From positions 1 to 32,559 of IMG/VR virus record IMGVR_UViG_3300042865_000344: a stretch of DNA of 32,559 nt. One strand, 5' to 3'. Shown in pieces: positions 5,928 to 13,767 of the stretch. The translations under genes and the position numbers were made by a program. The DNA is from a virus. Numbering within the stretch: the first letter of the stretch is position 1; each line of letters starts with the position of its first letter. Below the pieces are notes generated by a model, which made no database searches, had not been told where the DNA came from, and saw nothing but the letters and a program-made list of their open reading frames with translations.

Positions 5928-6152
5928 CTAATCTTCAGCGTCCTCCTCGAATAACTCGTCGTACATTTCGGAGACGCAAATATCAATTATTTTGATGCAC
6001 TTCTTTTTGATCCTTTTAACCCTTAGCTCGTCAGCTTTATTCATGATCATTGGATCAAGCTCAGCCATTGACGACAAAGCAGAACACGCCGACTGAATAT
6101 ATTCAGCCGTCGTAGTGAAAACGATTTCCCCTTGCAGTTCCTCGTCACTCAT
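5928..6152 (-). CDS. Hypothetical small acidic protein, last late gene
   Basis: A 74-residue protein with acidic ends (MSDEELQGEIV..., ...DELFEEDAED) and a basic middle (ELRVKRIKKKCIKII). The start overlaps the metallophosphoesterase stop by 4 bases (ATGA), so the two are probably co-translated and may work together. No domain recognised. Confidence 0.7.
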   Translation of the reverse strand: MSDEELQGEIVFTTTAEYIQSACSALSSMAELDPMIMNKADELRVKRIKKKCIKIIDICVSEMYDELFEEDAED

Positions 6153-7141
6153 AGCGTTTTCCCTTTATAGATTCGTTTGTTATGAAATTTGTAATCAATT
6201 CCGTTCTCATCCATTTCAACCCATGCAAAGCCATGATTCCATTTATTGAGTGGCATGTAGGAAGGATTAAGCTCAGACAAGCAACCAACGCTCCAGGTCG
6301 TAGTTATATTCCCGTTCATGTCAGTCTCAGTGTGTTCGCTGGTTTGATGATTGTGACCTTGAAACGCTGAAGTTTTCCCCTTCATATAAAGTCCGCGCGC
6401 GATGTTTACAGGACTGAATGCGCCAAAGTATTCGTGTCCATGAATGCCGTTAAGTCCGTTGAGCTTCATGTATTGGTTGCTCTCAATCATTTGAACGCCG
6501 CGCTCGCGTGCTTTGATCAGGTTTGAAAATTCAAAGTCCTCGATTCCTGCGAGTTCGCCTGCTTTCATAAATAGAAACTGCTGATATCTTGCCTCATGAT
6601 TTCCGATCTTGAAATAAATTTTACATTTCAAAATCTCATCAAGCCGCTCAAAGAAAACTTTTAAGGTATCAAGTTCAAATTTAAAGTCGCGTTTCTTAGG
6701 ATCTTTGACAAAGCGCGAAAGTTGATGGCAGTCGATCGTATCTCCATTTAACAGAACCGCGTCCACCTGTTCCTTTTTAAGTACGGTTAACGCCTCCGTT
6801 AGCGCGTCTAAATTGTGGTAAGGTAAATGAATGTCTGATAAGATCCCGACTTTATTATGATGTGGAAACACAAAAGGCTTGTATTCTACCTCGTCAGATA
6901 CTGGCAGGTTGTAAGGATTGCGAGGACGATCCTCAGTCAAATAAGTTTCTGCATATTTTTCCTGATATCTTTCCCGATCTCGTTTTCCTTTTTTTCCCTC
7001 TATTGTGCGCAGGAAAGTCCTAGCGTCCTCAACGTCGCGGAATAAAAGATTATGATCCGCGTACATTATCCGCGCGAGTTTAAGCGTTGGCATATCAGGA
7101 AACTCAATCCTGTACTGTTTTGCTAGTTCTGTCTTATTCAT
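6149..7141 (-). CDS. Calcineurin-like metallophosphoesterase
   Basis: A 330-residue protein with all metallophosphoesterase motifs: GILSDIHLP (Asp103, His105), LNGDTID (about 132-138), KIGNHEARY (about 179-187), an IHGHEYF motif and GHNH (262-265). It would hydrolyse phosphomono- or diesters using two metal ions; the natural substrate is unknown. The N-terminal 60 residues (NKTELAKQYRIEFP... LKLARIMYADHNLLF) look like a helix-turn-helix and may bind DNA. ATG at 7141 is chosen because it overlaps the endolysin stop by 8 bases, whereas the upstream Met at 7165 would overlap by 32. It lies inside the lysis operon although it has no obvious lysis role. Confidence 0.85.
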   Translation of the reverse strand: MNKTELAKQYRIEFPDMPTLKLARIMYADHNLLFRDVEDARTFLRTIEGKKGKRDRERYQEKYAETYLTEDRPRNPYNLPVSDEVEYKPFVFPHHNKVGILSDIHLPYHNLDALTEALTVLKKEQVDAVLLNGDTIDCHQLSRFVKDPKKRDFKFELDTLKVFFERLDEILKCKIYFKIGNHEARYQQFLFMKAGELAGIEDFEFSNLIKARERGVQMIESNQYMKLNGLNGIHGHEYFGAFSPVNIARGLYMKGKTSAFQGHNHQTSEHTETDMNGNITTTWSVGCLSELNPSYMPLNKWNHGFAWVEMDENGIDYKFHNKRIYKGKTL

Positions 7142-7583
7142 AAAAGTAAAGATTTGCTTCTGCATCCCTGCGACGCGTTAACCCTTTTAACTCTACCAGC
7201 TTACCTCCTACGCGAGCCTTATTCCATTTCATAAATTCAGCGCGGATAGTACTGTCAATCGGATTCATAGCTACCTTATTTCTTAAAGTAGAACGATTGA
7301 AAGCACCAATTCCTAGATTGTAAATGAATGAACAAAGCGCGTCAAACTGGTTTTGATTTATGTTCAAACCAGTCAAAGCCTTTGACATTTTTTCAATATC
7401 CTTTAAAAGCAATTTTTCTGCGCCGTCCATACTGATTATTTCCCCTAGCTTAACCTTTTGTCCATTTCCCCAAGTCGTTGATCCGTAGCCGATCGTAGGT
7501 ACTCCAGCAGGGCATATGTAAGCGTCCTTTCTAAAACCTTCAAACTGCTTAATTAAATTAACAGCGTTTTGACTAGGTTTCAT
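7134..7583 (-). CDS. GH24 (T4/lambdoid-type) endolysin
   Basis: A 149-residue phage lysozyme (glycoside hydrolase family 24) that cleaves the MurNAc-GlcNAc bonds of peptidoglycan. The catalytic spacing E-8-C-5-T is present: Glu15 in KQFEGFR, Cys24 at the position usually Asp or Cys, and Thr30 in VPTIGYGST. The later LGIGAFNRSTL and GLTRRRDAE motifs are typical. No signal peptide or SAR segment is seen, so it needs a holin to reach the periplasm. The start overlaps the spanin-like gene by 4 bases (ATGA). Confidence 0.93.
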   Translation of the reverse strand: MKPSQNAVNLIKQFEGFRKDAYICPAGVPTIGYGSTTWGNGQKVKLGEIISMDGAEKLLLKDIEKMSKALTGLNINQNQFDALCSFIYNLGIGAFNRSTLRNKVAMNPIDSTIRAEFMKWNKARVGGKLVELKGLTRRRDAEANLYFYE

Positions 7584-8032
7584 TTTTTAAAAATTAAGAT
7601 TAATAAAATAATGACTAGCAAATGAAGCAACCCAATAAGCCACCAATTCATTATCTGAGCCTTACGCTCTAGCTTTTCAGCTTTTAATCGGTAGGCTTTT
7701 GAGTTCGCACTATCTACAACCCTGACGAGCTTTTCAACTGGCTTATATTTTGTAACGATTTCCTTTGCCTTTATAAGCCTATTTTGGACGATTGTGTCCG
7801 TTGTGTTTACTATTAAGGTGTCAACTGCCCTAATAAACTCAAAGCGTACAGAATCGTTTAATATTTCTTTGTAGATCGTGTCCGCTGTTATTGGGAATAA
7901 TTGCGCAAATTTCTCAGCCACTACCTGAGGCTGTTTACGATTTGCCTTGTCGATATGCTTAGCCGCTTTTTTTTCAGTATAGCAGGAAGCAATTAGCGAC
8001 AACAAAAATAAAATTGTTAATGTATTTCTCAT
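7580..8032 (-). CDS. Candidate unimolecular spanin (lipoprotein with C-terminal membrane anchor)
   Basis: A 150-residue protein with a lipoprotein signal (lipobox LIASC, Cys17), a charged and probably helical middle, and a hydrophobic stretch near the C-terminus (WWLIGLLHLLVIILLILIF, about 130-148). An outer-membrane lipid anchor at one end and an inner-membrane helix at the other is the layout of a u-spanin such as T1 gp11, which fuses the membranes in the last lysis step. The call rests on this topology and on position between holin candidates and endolysin; there is no sequence similarity to T1 gp11 that I can see. The start follows an A-rich leader. Confidence 0.75.
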   Translation of the reverse strand: MRNTLTILFLLSLIASCYTEKKAAKHIDKANRKQPQVVAEKFAQLFPITADTIYKEILNDSVRFEFIRAVDTLIVNTTDTIVQNRLIKAKEIVTKYKPVEKLVRVVDSANSKAYRLKAEKLERKAQIMNWWLIGLLHLLVIILLILIFKK

Positions 8033-8080
8033 ATCTTTGCATCGCGTTCATAATTAAGTTTTAAGGTTTGGGATAAAGCG

Positions 8081-8106
8081 AAGGGAGTTTCCACTCCCTT
8101 TTTTTT
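8081..8106 (+). terminator. Perfect hairpin with T8 on the plus strand
   Basis: AAGGGAGT (8081-8088), loop TTCC, ACTCCCTT (8093-8100), then T to 8106. As an intrinsic terminator it faces the plus strand, where no genes are seen. In the minus-strand transcript it lies 4 bases after the holin-candidate stop codon with no T tract behind it, so there it may act only as an RNA-stabilising stem. Confidence 0.5.
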
Positions 8107-8323
8107 ATTCCTTTCCTAAAAATTCGCCCTTTGAATTAGTGAGCAGATTTTTCATAAGGTAAGCGAGTCCGCTAGTTAAGGCTGTCAATCCGATTGCTTT
8201 CCAGTCAAACGTCAATGATCCTGCGCTGACCGTATTGTAAGCAATAGTCAAAACAGAAGTTAAAACCGTAACGATTAAACCTTTTGCGAGATCCTCAATG
8301 TTCAAGTTAAAAATTGTACTCAT
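8105..8323 (-). CDS. Holin candidate
   Basis: A 72-residue protein with two hydrophobic segments, KGLIVTVLTSVLTIAY (about 14-29) and IGLTALTSGLAYLMKN (about 44-59), and a short charged C-terminus (KGEFLGKE). Size, topology and position one gene before the spanin and endolysin suit a class II holin, though the fold family is not identified. The start overlaps the upstream gene by 4 bases. Confidence 0.7.
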   Translation of the reverse strand: MSTIFNLNIEDLAKGLIVTVLTSVLTIAYNTVSAGSLTFDWKAIGLTALTSGLAYLMKNLLTNSKGEFLGKE

Positions 8324-8562
8324 TTTGATTTGATTTGATTTATTTGAATTTCCAAAGCGTTTATTTTCTGCTCCAAATATGAAAGGCGAAGCTCAGTCAG
8401 TTTATTATTTGATTCAGTCGATTGTGCGATCTTGTCAATTTTTGCAACTAGACTGTAATAAATTCCGATAATAGTGGAACAAATTACCACCGTTGAAACT
8501 AGTACGGACTTAAATGTCCCTATTGTCATTCCCTTAATTTGCTGATTCTCGAAAGCTGTCAT
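8320..8562 (-). CDS. Membrane protein with coiled coil, holin/XhlA-like
   Basis: An 80-residue protein with one membrane segment (VLVSTVVICSTIIGIYYSLV, about 20-39) followed by a coiled-coil-like helix (LTELRLSYLEQKINALEIQINQIK). This layout resembles haemolysin XhlA-type lysis proteins or a holin partner. It starts within a TAATG overlap of the previous stop and ends inside the next holin candidate's start, so it belongs to the lysis operon. Confidence 0.65.
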   Translation of the reverse strand: MTAFENQQIKGMTIGTFKSVLVSTVVICSTIIGIYYSLVAKIDKIAQSTESNNKLTELRLSYLEQKINALEIQINQIKSK

Positions 8563-8840
8563 TAGTCGAAGTTTATATCTTTTTCAAATAATGGTGAATA
8601 AGTAAGAATGTGAGTATCAATTACGCTGTCATCCGCGCCCCACTGTTGAAGTACTGAGTTCGGAATTTCCATTGTAAAACTTTCGTCTCTGTTTTGTGAT
8701 CCTCCATTTTGATCTACAAATAAAAGCTCACATTGAGCGGTCGCGATCTCCTGCTTTCTTGTCAATGTAATAGACCAAAAAATAGCGTTAACCTTTTTTT
8801 CTTGTAAATTCCCGACGTTAATTTCTTTGATTCGTAACAT
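8562..8840 (-). CDS. Hypothetical protein after the tail fibre
   Basis: A 92-residue protein (MLRIKEINVGNLQEKKVNAIFWSITL... QQWGADDSVIDTHILTY...), beta-rich and without membrane segments. Position directly after the fibre gene suggests a fibre-associated virion or chaperone protein, but this is inference. The stop and the next start share a base (TAATG). Confidence 0.65.
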   Translation of the reverse strand: MLRIKEINVGNLQEKKVNAIFWSITLTRKQEIATAQCELLFVDQNGGSQNRDESFTMEIPNSVLQQWGADDSVIDTHILTYSPLFEKDINFD

Positions 8841-8843
8841 GGT

Positions 8844-10541
8844 TTAATAAATTGAAGTGAATACTACAGGCGCGACGTTTGTCAAAGTTGATAATGCGAC
8901 TGAGGTGTGAAGATTATTCCTGCTTACAGCGTTTCCCGCTATTTTAAAATCGTTTGTAAAATCAAAGGCATGTATTGCTCCACTAGGTAACTGAACGCCA
9001 GCTCCTAACTGAGGAACTGTTCCAGGTGTTGTTGTCCAATTAGATAAAAAAGAGATCATATAAAAGCCTTCAGTAGCATAGTAAGGGATAACAAAATCCT
9101 TATTTTGGAAAGTGTTTGAAGTACCCTTCCAGATATTCGCATCGTTTGCAGTTGAATCGACAAGCGTAGCAGTTCCACCGCTTAAAGTATAAAGCGCGAA
9201 GCCGTTGTAATTATCGCCTGTGTAGTTCCCCTGAATTCTTTGATACCACCTCACGCCTTTCAATGTATCAGGATTCGCTAAATAAAAAATATAAAAGTAT
9301 TGCGCGCCGTCTGAAATTGCTAACCCTGATGACATACCTTCTAAAGTAAATCCTGGAGGCGTCATTGCTTTTAAACTGCTACCCATTCTACGGTATAAGT
9401 CAACGATGCTTATTTCTCGTACATTGATTCGTCTTGAAAGCGAAGCTGTGTCTGCTTCACGTAGATAAGGCGCGAGCATTGCAGTCGTGTCCGAATATCT
9501 CACGCGCTGGTCAATACGTGCGCTTAATTTGGTGGTGTCAACAAGATTGTAAATTGATTGAGCCTTCCAAAGTTTATTGGTAGAATCAAAATAAAAAACA
9601 GCGTCTTGTCTTTCATTATTTACAAGAACGTTGTGAAGTTCGCCTAGTTCATAGCCGTTCTGCGGCTTCACGTATATCTGACCATTACCAGCGTTCGCTC
9701 GCTCCACGACGCCAACAAAAACCCCATGTTTCGGAGCAACTGGTTTTATCTTTGTCATTTGACCGGCGATTGAATCGAGCCACAAAATGTCGCCAGATGA
9801 ATAAGCCGCTGTGTTTAATTTTTCAACAACGCCCTGAGTAATTACGATTCCAGACGCACCTGCTGCAATATCATTCTTAACAATGCCCAAAGTTTTCGAG
9901 CTGAATGTGTCGCTTGTATTTTTTGCAAGTTTTACGGACGCTAGATCGCCAGTTGCACCGAAAAGAAAAACCACTTGCCCCTTCGTGATGGTAAAGGATT
10001 CGGCGTTTCTTACCGTAGCCTTAACGACAGCGGCTGTATCGTTTCCTGTTGAATCTTTAAACTGATATACTTCCGTTCCGTTCCGATAAGCGAAGACAGA
10101 ATCCGAACGACGCTTCACGGAATCCACCTTCAGATTGATTCGGTTTGAAAGTGTAGCCGTGTCGACTTTCCTCAAATATGGCGCAAGCATCGAAGCGGTG
10201 TCTGTGTATTTTACACGCGCGTCAATTCGTGTTGAAAGCGAAGTAGTATCAGTTGATCCACCGCCACCGCTTACCTGTGACCAGCTTAACGTTTTAGGGT
10301 TGTAAGTATAAAAACGATTGTTACAGGAATCAAAAGCTATTGCTCCCGATTTGCTCGCAAACTGAACGCTTTTCAAAGTAGGCACGCCGCAAACCGTAGG
10401 GATCTGCAACGTTGAATCAAACTTCATGCGCGGAGCTTGATACCCGTACTGAGGCATAAGCTGGTACACCTGACTAAAAGTGTCCTGACAAAAAATGACA
10501 AGACAAAAAATAACTAGAATTTTTATGTAGGGAAGTCGCAT
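8844..10541 (-). CDS. Tail fibre / receptor-binding protein candidate with N-terminal signal peptide
   Basis: A 565-residue protein. The N-terminus (MRLPYIKILVIFCLVIFCQDTFSQ) looks like a Sec signal peptide with a likely cut after SQ at residue 24, unusual for a virion protein. The body has two copies of a motif (DT-LS-RID-RV-Y-DT--MLAPYLR--DT--LS-RIN, about residues 98-136 and 337-375), a common stalk element in fibre proteins of Bacteroidota phages, and a beta-rich C-terminal region with no enzyme motif. It follows the tail terminator gene with a 19-base overlap and precedes the lysis genes, which fits an adhesin. It could instead be a secreted protein. Confidence 0.7.
   Translation of the reverse strand: MRLPYIKILVIFCLVIFCQDTFSQVYQLMPQYGYQAPRMKFDSTLQIPTVCGVPTLKSVQFASKSGAIAFDSCNNRFYTYNPKTLSWSQVSGGGGSTDTTSLSTRIDARVKYTDTASMLAPYLRKVDTATLSNRINLKVDSVKRRSDSVFAYRNGTEVYQFKDSTGNDTAAVVKATVRNAESFTITKGQVVFLFGATGDLASVKLAKNTSDTFSSKTLGIVKNDIAAGASGIVITQGVVEKLNTAAYSSGDILWLDSIAGQMTKIKPVAPKHGVFVGVVERANAGNGQIYVKPQNGYELGELHNVLVNNERQDAVFYFDSTNKLWKAQSIYNLVDTTKLSARIDQRVRYSDTTAMLAPYLREADTASLSRRINVREISIVDLYRRMGSSLKAMTPPGFTLEGMSSGLAISDGAQYFYIFYLANPDTLKGVRWYQRIQGNYTGDNYNGFALYTLSGGTATLVDSTANDANIWKGTSNTFQNKDFVIPYYATEGFYMISFLSNWTTTPGTVPQLGAGVQLPSGAIHAFDFTNDFKIAGNAVSRNNLHTSVALSTLTNVAPVVFTSIY
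9425..9531 (-). repeat. Tail fibre internal repeat, second copy
   Basis: This segment encodes DTTKLSARIDQRVRY-SDTTAMLAPYLRE-ADTASLSRRIN. The first copy (10134-10248) encodes DTTSLSTRIDARVKY-TDTASMLAPYLRK-VDTATLSNRIN. The repeat probably forms matching trimeric stalk segments. DNA identity is lower than protein identity, so the copies are not recent. Confidence 0.6.
10134..10248 (-). repeat. Tail fibre internal repeat, first copy
   Basis: First of two copies of the stalk motif of the tail fibre (see 9425-9531). It follows a Gly-rich hinge (VSGGGGSTD), suggesting a flexible link between the N-terminal part and the stalk. Confidence 0.6.
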
Positions 10542-10951
10542 TTTCCAAATTTACCTGTTAATGAAATATTTAAAGTCATTGAAACGCCTGAGAGATAGTC
10601 CTCGAATTTTTCGCTGATTCCCTCCCAACTTACGGAAGCATCTAACGAAATAGTTTGATCGTTTCTCAAAGCCGAAATAATATCGTTCGCGATCATTAAC
10701 TGATCATTGATAACCTGCTGCTCAAACTCGCCCTCTACGCCTGACTTATCCAAAAACCAAAAGGTAATTGAATAAACAATTTCACGCCCTGCGTTTAGCT
10801 GTCCGTTATTTACAACGAATGAAGCAACAGGCATGACGGGCATTTCAACCCAACCGAGCCACTCCGTTGGACTTGCAAACCTTGTCGTTTTTATTATCGG
10901 GTTGCTTTCCAGTAGGTCGGTTATCTTTTGAACTATCTGATTGTATGTCAT
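10523..10951 (-). CDS. Putative tail terminator / head-tail joining protein
   Basis: A 142-residue protein starting MTYNQIVQKITDLLE. Its pattern (helix, then beta strands with VASFVVNNGQ, IVYSITFWFLDKS, a helical INDQLMIANDIISALRN and a FEDYLSGVSMTLNISLTG segment) fits a small tail terminator or tail completion protein. Position after the connector and before the fibre supports this. It contains a possible out-of-frame small gene in its 5' part (10845-11003). Confidence 0.6.
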   Translation of the reverse strand: MTYNQIVQKITDLLESNPIIKTTRFASPTEWLGWVEMPVMPVASFVVNNGQLNAGREIVYSITFWFLDKSGVEGEFEQQVINDQLMIANDIISALRNDQTISLDASVSWEGISEKFEDYLSGVSMTLNISLTGKFGKCDFPT

Positions 10952-11003
10952 AAAATTTTGCTCTTACTTTGTCGATGTATTCCTTTTTGTATCCTTTACT
11001 CAT
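10845..11003 (-). CDS. Possible short basic protein overlapping the tail terminator
   Basis: A 52-codon frame starting MSKGYKKEYIDKVRAKFYDIQ at 11003, just after the connector stop (11006). Its first 17 codons fill the gap between the two genes and the remaining 107 bases overlap the next gene out of frame. No domain recognised; it may not be translated. Confidence 0.3.
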   Translation of the reverse strand: MSKGYKKEYIDKVRAKFYDIQSDSSKDNRPTGKQPDNKNDKVCKSNGVARLG

Positions 11004-11005
11004 AT

Positions 11006-11797
11006 TTATCGATATTGGAAAATAAATTTTTCATTTGCGGTAGTAAGGTCGCCCGTTGGTAGTGTAATTACCCCGTTCACAATTTGCAAAAATTCGGTGT
11101 CAGCCGTTGGTGCGTTAGTTATATTTTTGACAAGTCCAGAACGAACAGCCAAAAGAATAGTGCGCCCGATAAGCGTTGAAATTGTGAAAGTACTCAATCC
11201 TGCTGCCGCTGTGTAGGTCAAATAATTAGGAGCTGCGTAGCCGCTTGTACTATTGTTGTATCGAGGGTAACGCATACCGTCACGATCACCCAAATATATA
11301 GGACAGTTGTAACCTTTTTCCTCGGGGAAAATAACATCGAAGCCTGATCCTGTGTTAAAGTACTCATAGTATAAAGTATAATTTTCCTGAAGGTATTTAA
11401 TCATGCGCGTCTTATAAAACTCAGCCATTCCTAAATACTTCGATTCGAGCAGCTCCAAATCAGCGCGCGAAGGTGTGTTACTTTCCTCGCTTGTCTTTTG
11501 CAAAAATCCCTTACTAAATAACTGAAAACCCATAGTCATCGGAAGCATGCTCATAGTATACCACACAAGCGCGTCCGTCAAATAATCATTGATTAACGTT
11601 TCCTCGTCAGGTGTTAAATTATCCCCTTCAACGCCTAGCTGTAAACGCTTGTAAAGCTGTGATCCCAAAGCAGGCTGAATGTGAATATCTCCAGCAGCTT
11701 TGATCATTGGAAATAATTGCTTAGCGTCGATCTGATTCGAAGCTCCAGTCCTTTCTTTAAAGGTCTGCTCAGTTATAAAGATTATGTTCTTACTCAT
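11006..11797 (-). CDS. Head-tail connector candidate (DUF6712-like)
   Basis: A 263-residue protein. The first 130 residues (FITEQTFKERTG... AAGDIHIQPALGSQLYKRLQ... LINDYLTDALVWYTMSMLP) are a helical fold resembling the DUF6712 / connector family that sits under the portal. A C-terminal beta-rich extension (about 185-263) may be an added Ig-like or adhesin domain. It overlaps the portal stop by 4 bases, as expected for a connector made with the portal. Confidence 0.65.
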   Translation of the reverse strand: MSKNIIFITEQTFKERTGASNQIDAKQLFPMIKAAGDIHIQPALGSQLYKRLQLGVEGDNLTPDEETLINDYLTDALVWYTMSMLPMTMGFQLFSKGFLQKTSEESNTPSRADLELLESKYLGMAEFYKTRMIKYLQENYTLYYEYFNTGSGFDVIFPEEKGYNCPIYLGDRDGMRYPRYNNSTSGYAAPNYLTYTAAAGLSTFTISTLIGRTILLAVRSGLVKNITNAPTADTEFLQIVNGVITLPTGDLTTANEKFIFQYR

Positions 11798-13767
11798 TTT
11801 CTTTTGTATAGTTTAGATACCCAACGATGTCTGCAATACTCACGCGGTTCGTCAGTACGAGGGTTTGTATACCAACCGCCGCGACGCTCCCAAACTGAAT
11901 AACCAACACGCGCCGAAATTGATTCGATGTCCGAACGTGACCAAGTTTTAGTCTGTGACATTTCCATTAATACCTTACAAAATTCACGACTCGTAACAGA
12001 ATCCTTATCACTAAATCCTGGCATCCATTCGTATTTGTAACGGATAAAAAGTTCAGTTACTTTAGACTTTTTTCCTGCGAGTTCGCTCAATGGTTTAAGC
12101 ACCTCAAAAACAGGTGTTTCGTTTATTGCGCTTGCAGTAGTTTTAAGGATTCCGCCTTCGATAAAATCGTCAATGATATTCTGTACTAATTCCTGATCTA
12201 ACTTCAACGATCTAGCAATTACCGGAACGGTTATATTTTTATCTTTTTGAATCAAGTCCAAAACGTTTGCCTGAGCTTGATTAAGTTCGTCCGCAAACTT
12301 ACCGCGCTGATATTTTACTTCCTCAAAGTCACTTGCTCCGCATTCGCTAAATTCCTGTATCAATCGAGCGTCCTCGTCCATGCTGAACTTTTGTATTTCG
12401 TCCTCAGTCAAAGGATCGTCGTCGATTCCTAAAAACGTGTTAACGTCCGCGTCAGTAAAGCCAAAGCCATTTTTCAACATAAGTGAAGCCTGCGCTTTTG
12501 ATAGTTTGCCGTTCCCGAACTGCCTAACAATTCGCATGACGTTTTGATATTGACGCCCTGTTAAGTTACGAATAGCATCATTTGCCTGTGCCTTAATCTC
12601 AGCCTCAGGAAGTGCTTTTTGTCCGTCTGCTGTTATTTCATTACGCTGCAAAGGTTCGCGTCCCATTAAGGCGCGTATTTCGTCCTGTGTTAAGTTCTGA
12701 GCCATAATACCCTCAGTAAACTCAAACTTCAAAGGTTCAACAGCTTGGATCGTAAATTCTCCAACCTCGCCTTTTAAATTTCTTAACTGAGTGAACATTT
12801 CGTTAAACTCAGCTTGGCGTTCCTGTACGTATGTATTGTTAAAAATCTCGTAAGCATCGCGGATCTCGCTTCTACTTCCTAGCTGCCCCTCCGTTTTGAT
12901 GCCCATAAGCGCAGGAGAAACGATCTGATGACACGCGAAAATTTCCTGCTGAATCAGGTTATTGATGTTCGTAAAATCCTCCTTTGTCAGCATCGTCGTT
13001 CCTAGGTTCTGAATATCCGCGCTGTTTTCTCGCGAAGGATTGAACATAATAACGACACGCTTTCCGTCGTGTCCTGTAAACTTTTTCAATAAGCTCCTTT
13101 CAACTTCGCCTTGCTTTTCCTCGTGAGGCATTCCGTTGTTGAGATTAATCAAAGTCGAACCAACAAAACCCTGCTTCGCGTTTCCTAAAATATGGCGACT
13201 TACTTCGATGTCTGACTCAATGTAATTCAAGCCCTGAAAATATGAAGGCAGCGGATAAACTTCGGACGTGCTGTTGTATTCCTTAACGTATAAAATTTGA
13301 CTTCCGTATTTCTCATTGGTGTTAAACGCTGGATATTCGCGAGGCTTTTCTTTATAATCTAGCCAGTCGTTTTTAACGTAGTAGGTAGATAGATCTTTGC
13401 TCACTCGAACCTTTGCGAAGTCGATATGGTAAACCTCCGCGATCTGTCCAATACGATTCCAAATTACCTGCAAAAAATAACCGCGAAAAAGCTCGTCGTC
13501 CTTAATGCACTTTTTCATTATAGCGTTCCACGATTCGCCGCGCGAGTTCGCTAGTCCTGAATCCTCAAAACCTTTGCCATAAATGTAAGTAACCTTACTT
13601 TTTACAATAGCGCCGTGCTTAGGCGACTCATTGTAAAGATCAATCAGATATTTTGGGTAGTTGTTCAGTTCGCCAAATTCAACCCAACCTTTGCCCTTTT
13701 TTTCCTCAAAGCGAGGTTGAACAGCTCGGTCAAATTTTAGAACTATGTGCTTATAGTTATTGTCCAT
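11794..13767 (-). CDS. Portal protein fused to winged-helix-like and Mu F-like C-terminal domains
   Basis: A 657-residue portal. The first 350 residues (VEFGELNNYPKYLIDLYNE, IVKSKVTYIYGKGF, IQQEIFACHQIVSPALMGI) form the portal core through which DNA is packaged. Residues 400-446 (RQYQNVMRIVRQFGNGKLSKAQAS) match the region that follows the core in Mu gp29-type portals. Residues 490-545 (ADELNQAQANVLDLIQ... LVQNIIDDFIEGGILKT) read like a winged helix. Residues 588-657 (SVTSREFCKVLM, DIESISARVGYSVWERRGGW, REYCRHRW) look like the end of a Mu F-like minor head protein. In many phages the portal and MuF protein are separate. It starts 11 bases before the preceding stop. Confidence 0.85.
   Translation of the reverse strand: MDNNYKHIVLKFDRAVQPRFEEKKGKGWVEFGELNNYPKYLIDLYNESPKHGAIVKSKVTYIYGKGFEDSGLANSRGESWNAIMKKCIKDDELFRGYFLQVIWNRIGQIAEVYHIDFAKVRVSKDLSTYYVKNDWLDYKEKPREYPAFNTNEKYGSQILYVKEYNSTSEVYPLPSYFQGLNYIESDIEVSRHILGNAKQGFVGSTLINLNNGMPHEEKQGEVERSLLKKFTGHDGKRVVIMFNPSRENSADIQNLGTTMLTKEDFTNINNLIQQEIFACHQIVSPALMGIKTEGQLGSRSEIRDAYEIFNNTYVQERQAEFNEMFTQLRNLKGEVGEFTIQAVEPLKFEFTEGIMAQNLTQDEIRALMGREPLQRNEITADGQKALPEAEIKAQANDAIRNLTGRQYQNVMRIVRQFGNGKLSKAQASLMLKNGFGFTDADVNTFLGIDDDPLTEDEIQKFSMDEDARLIQEFSECGASDFEEVKYQRGKFADELNQAQANVLDLIQKDKNITVPVIARSLKLDQELVQNIIDDFIEGGILKTTASAINETPVFEVLKPLSELAGKKSKVTELFIRYKYEWMPGFSDKDSVTSREFCKVLMEMSQTKTWSRSDIESISARVGYSVWERRGGWYTNPRTDEPREYCRHRWVSKLYKRK

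Noticed and set aside
8081-8100. Hairpin as a terminator for the lysis operon in the gene direction
   Set aside because: On the minus strand the stem is followed by CGC, not by a T tract, so read-through to the spanin gene is expected.
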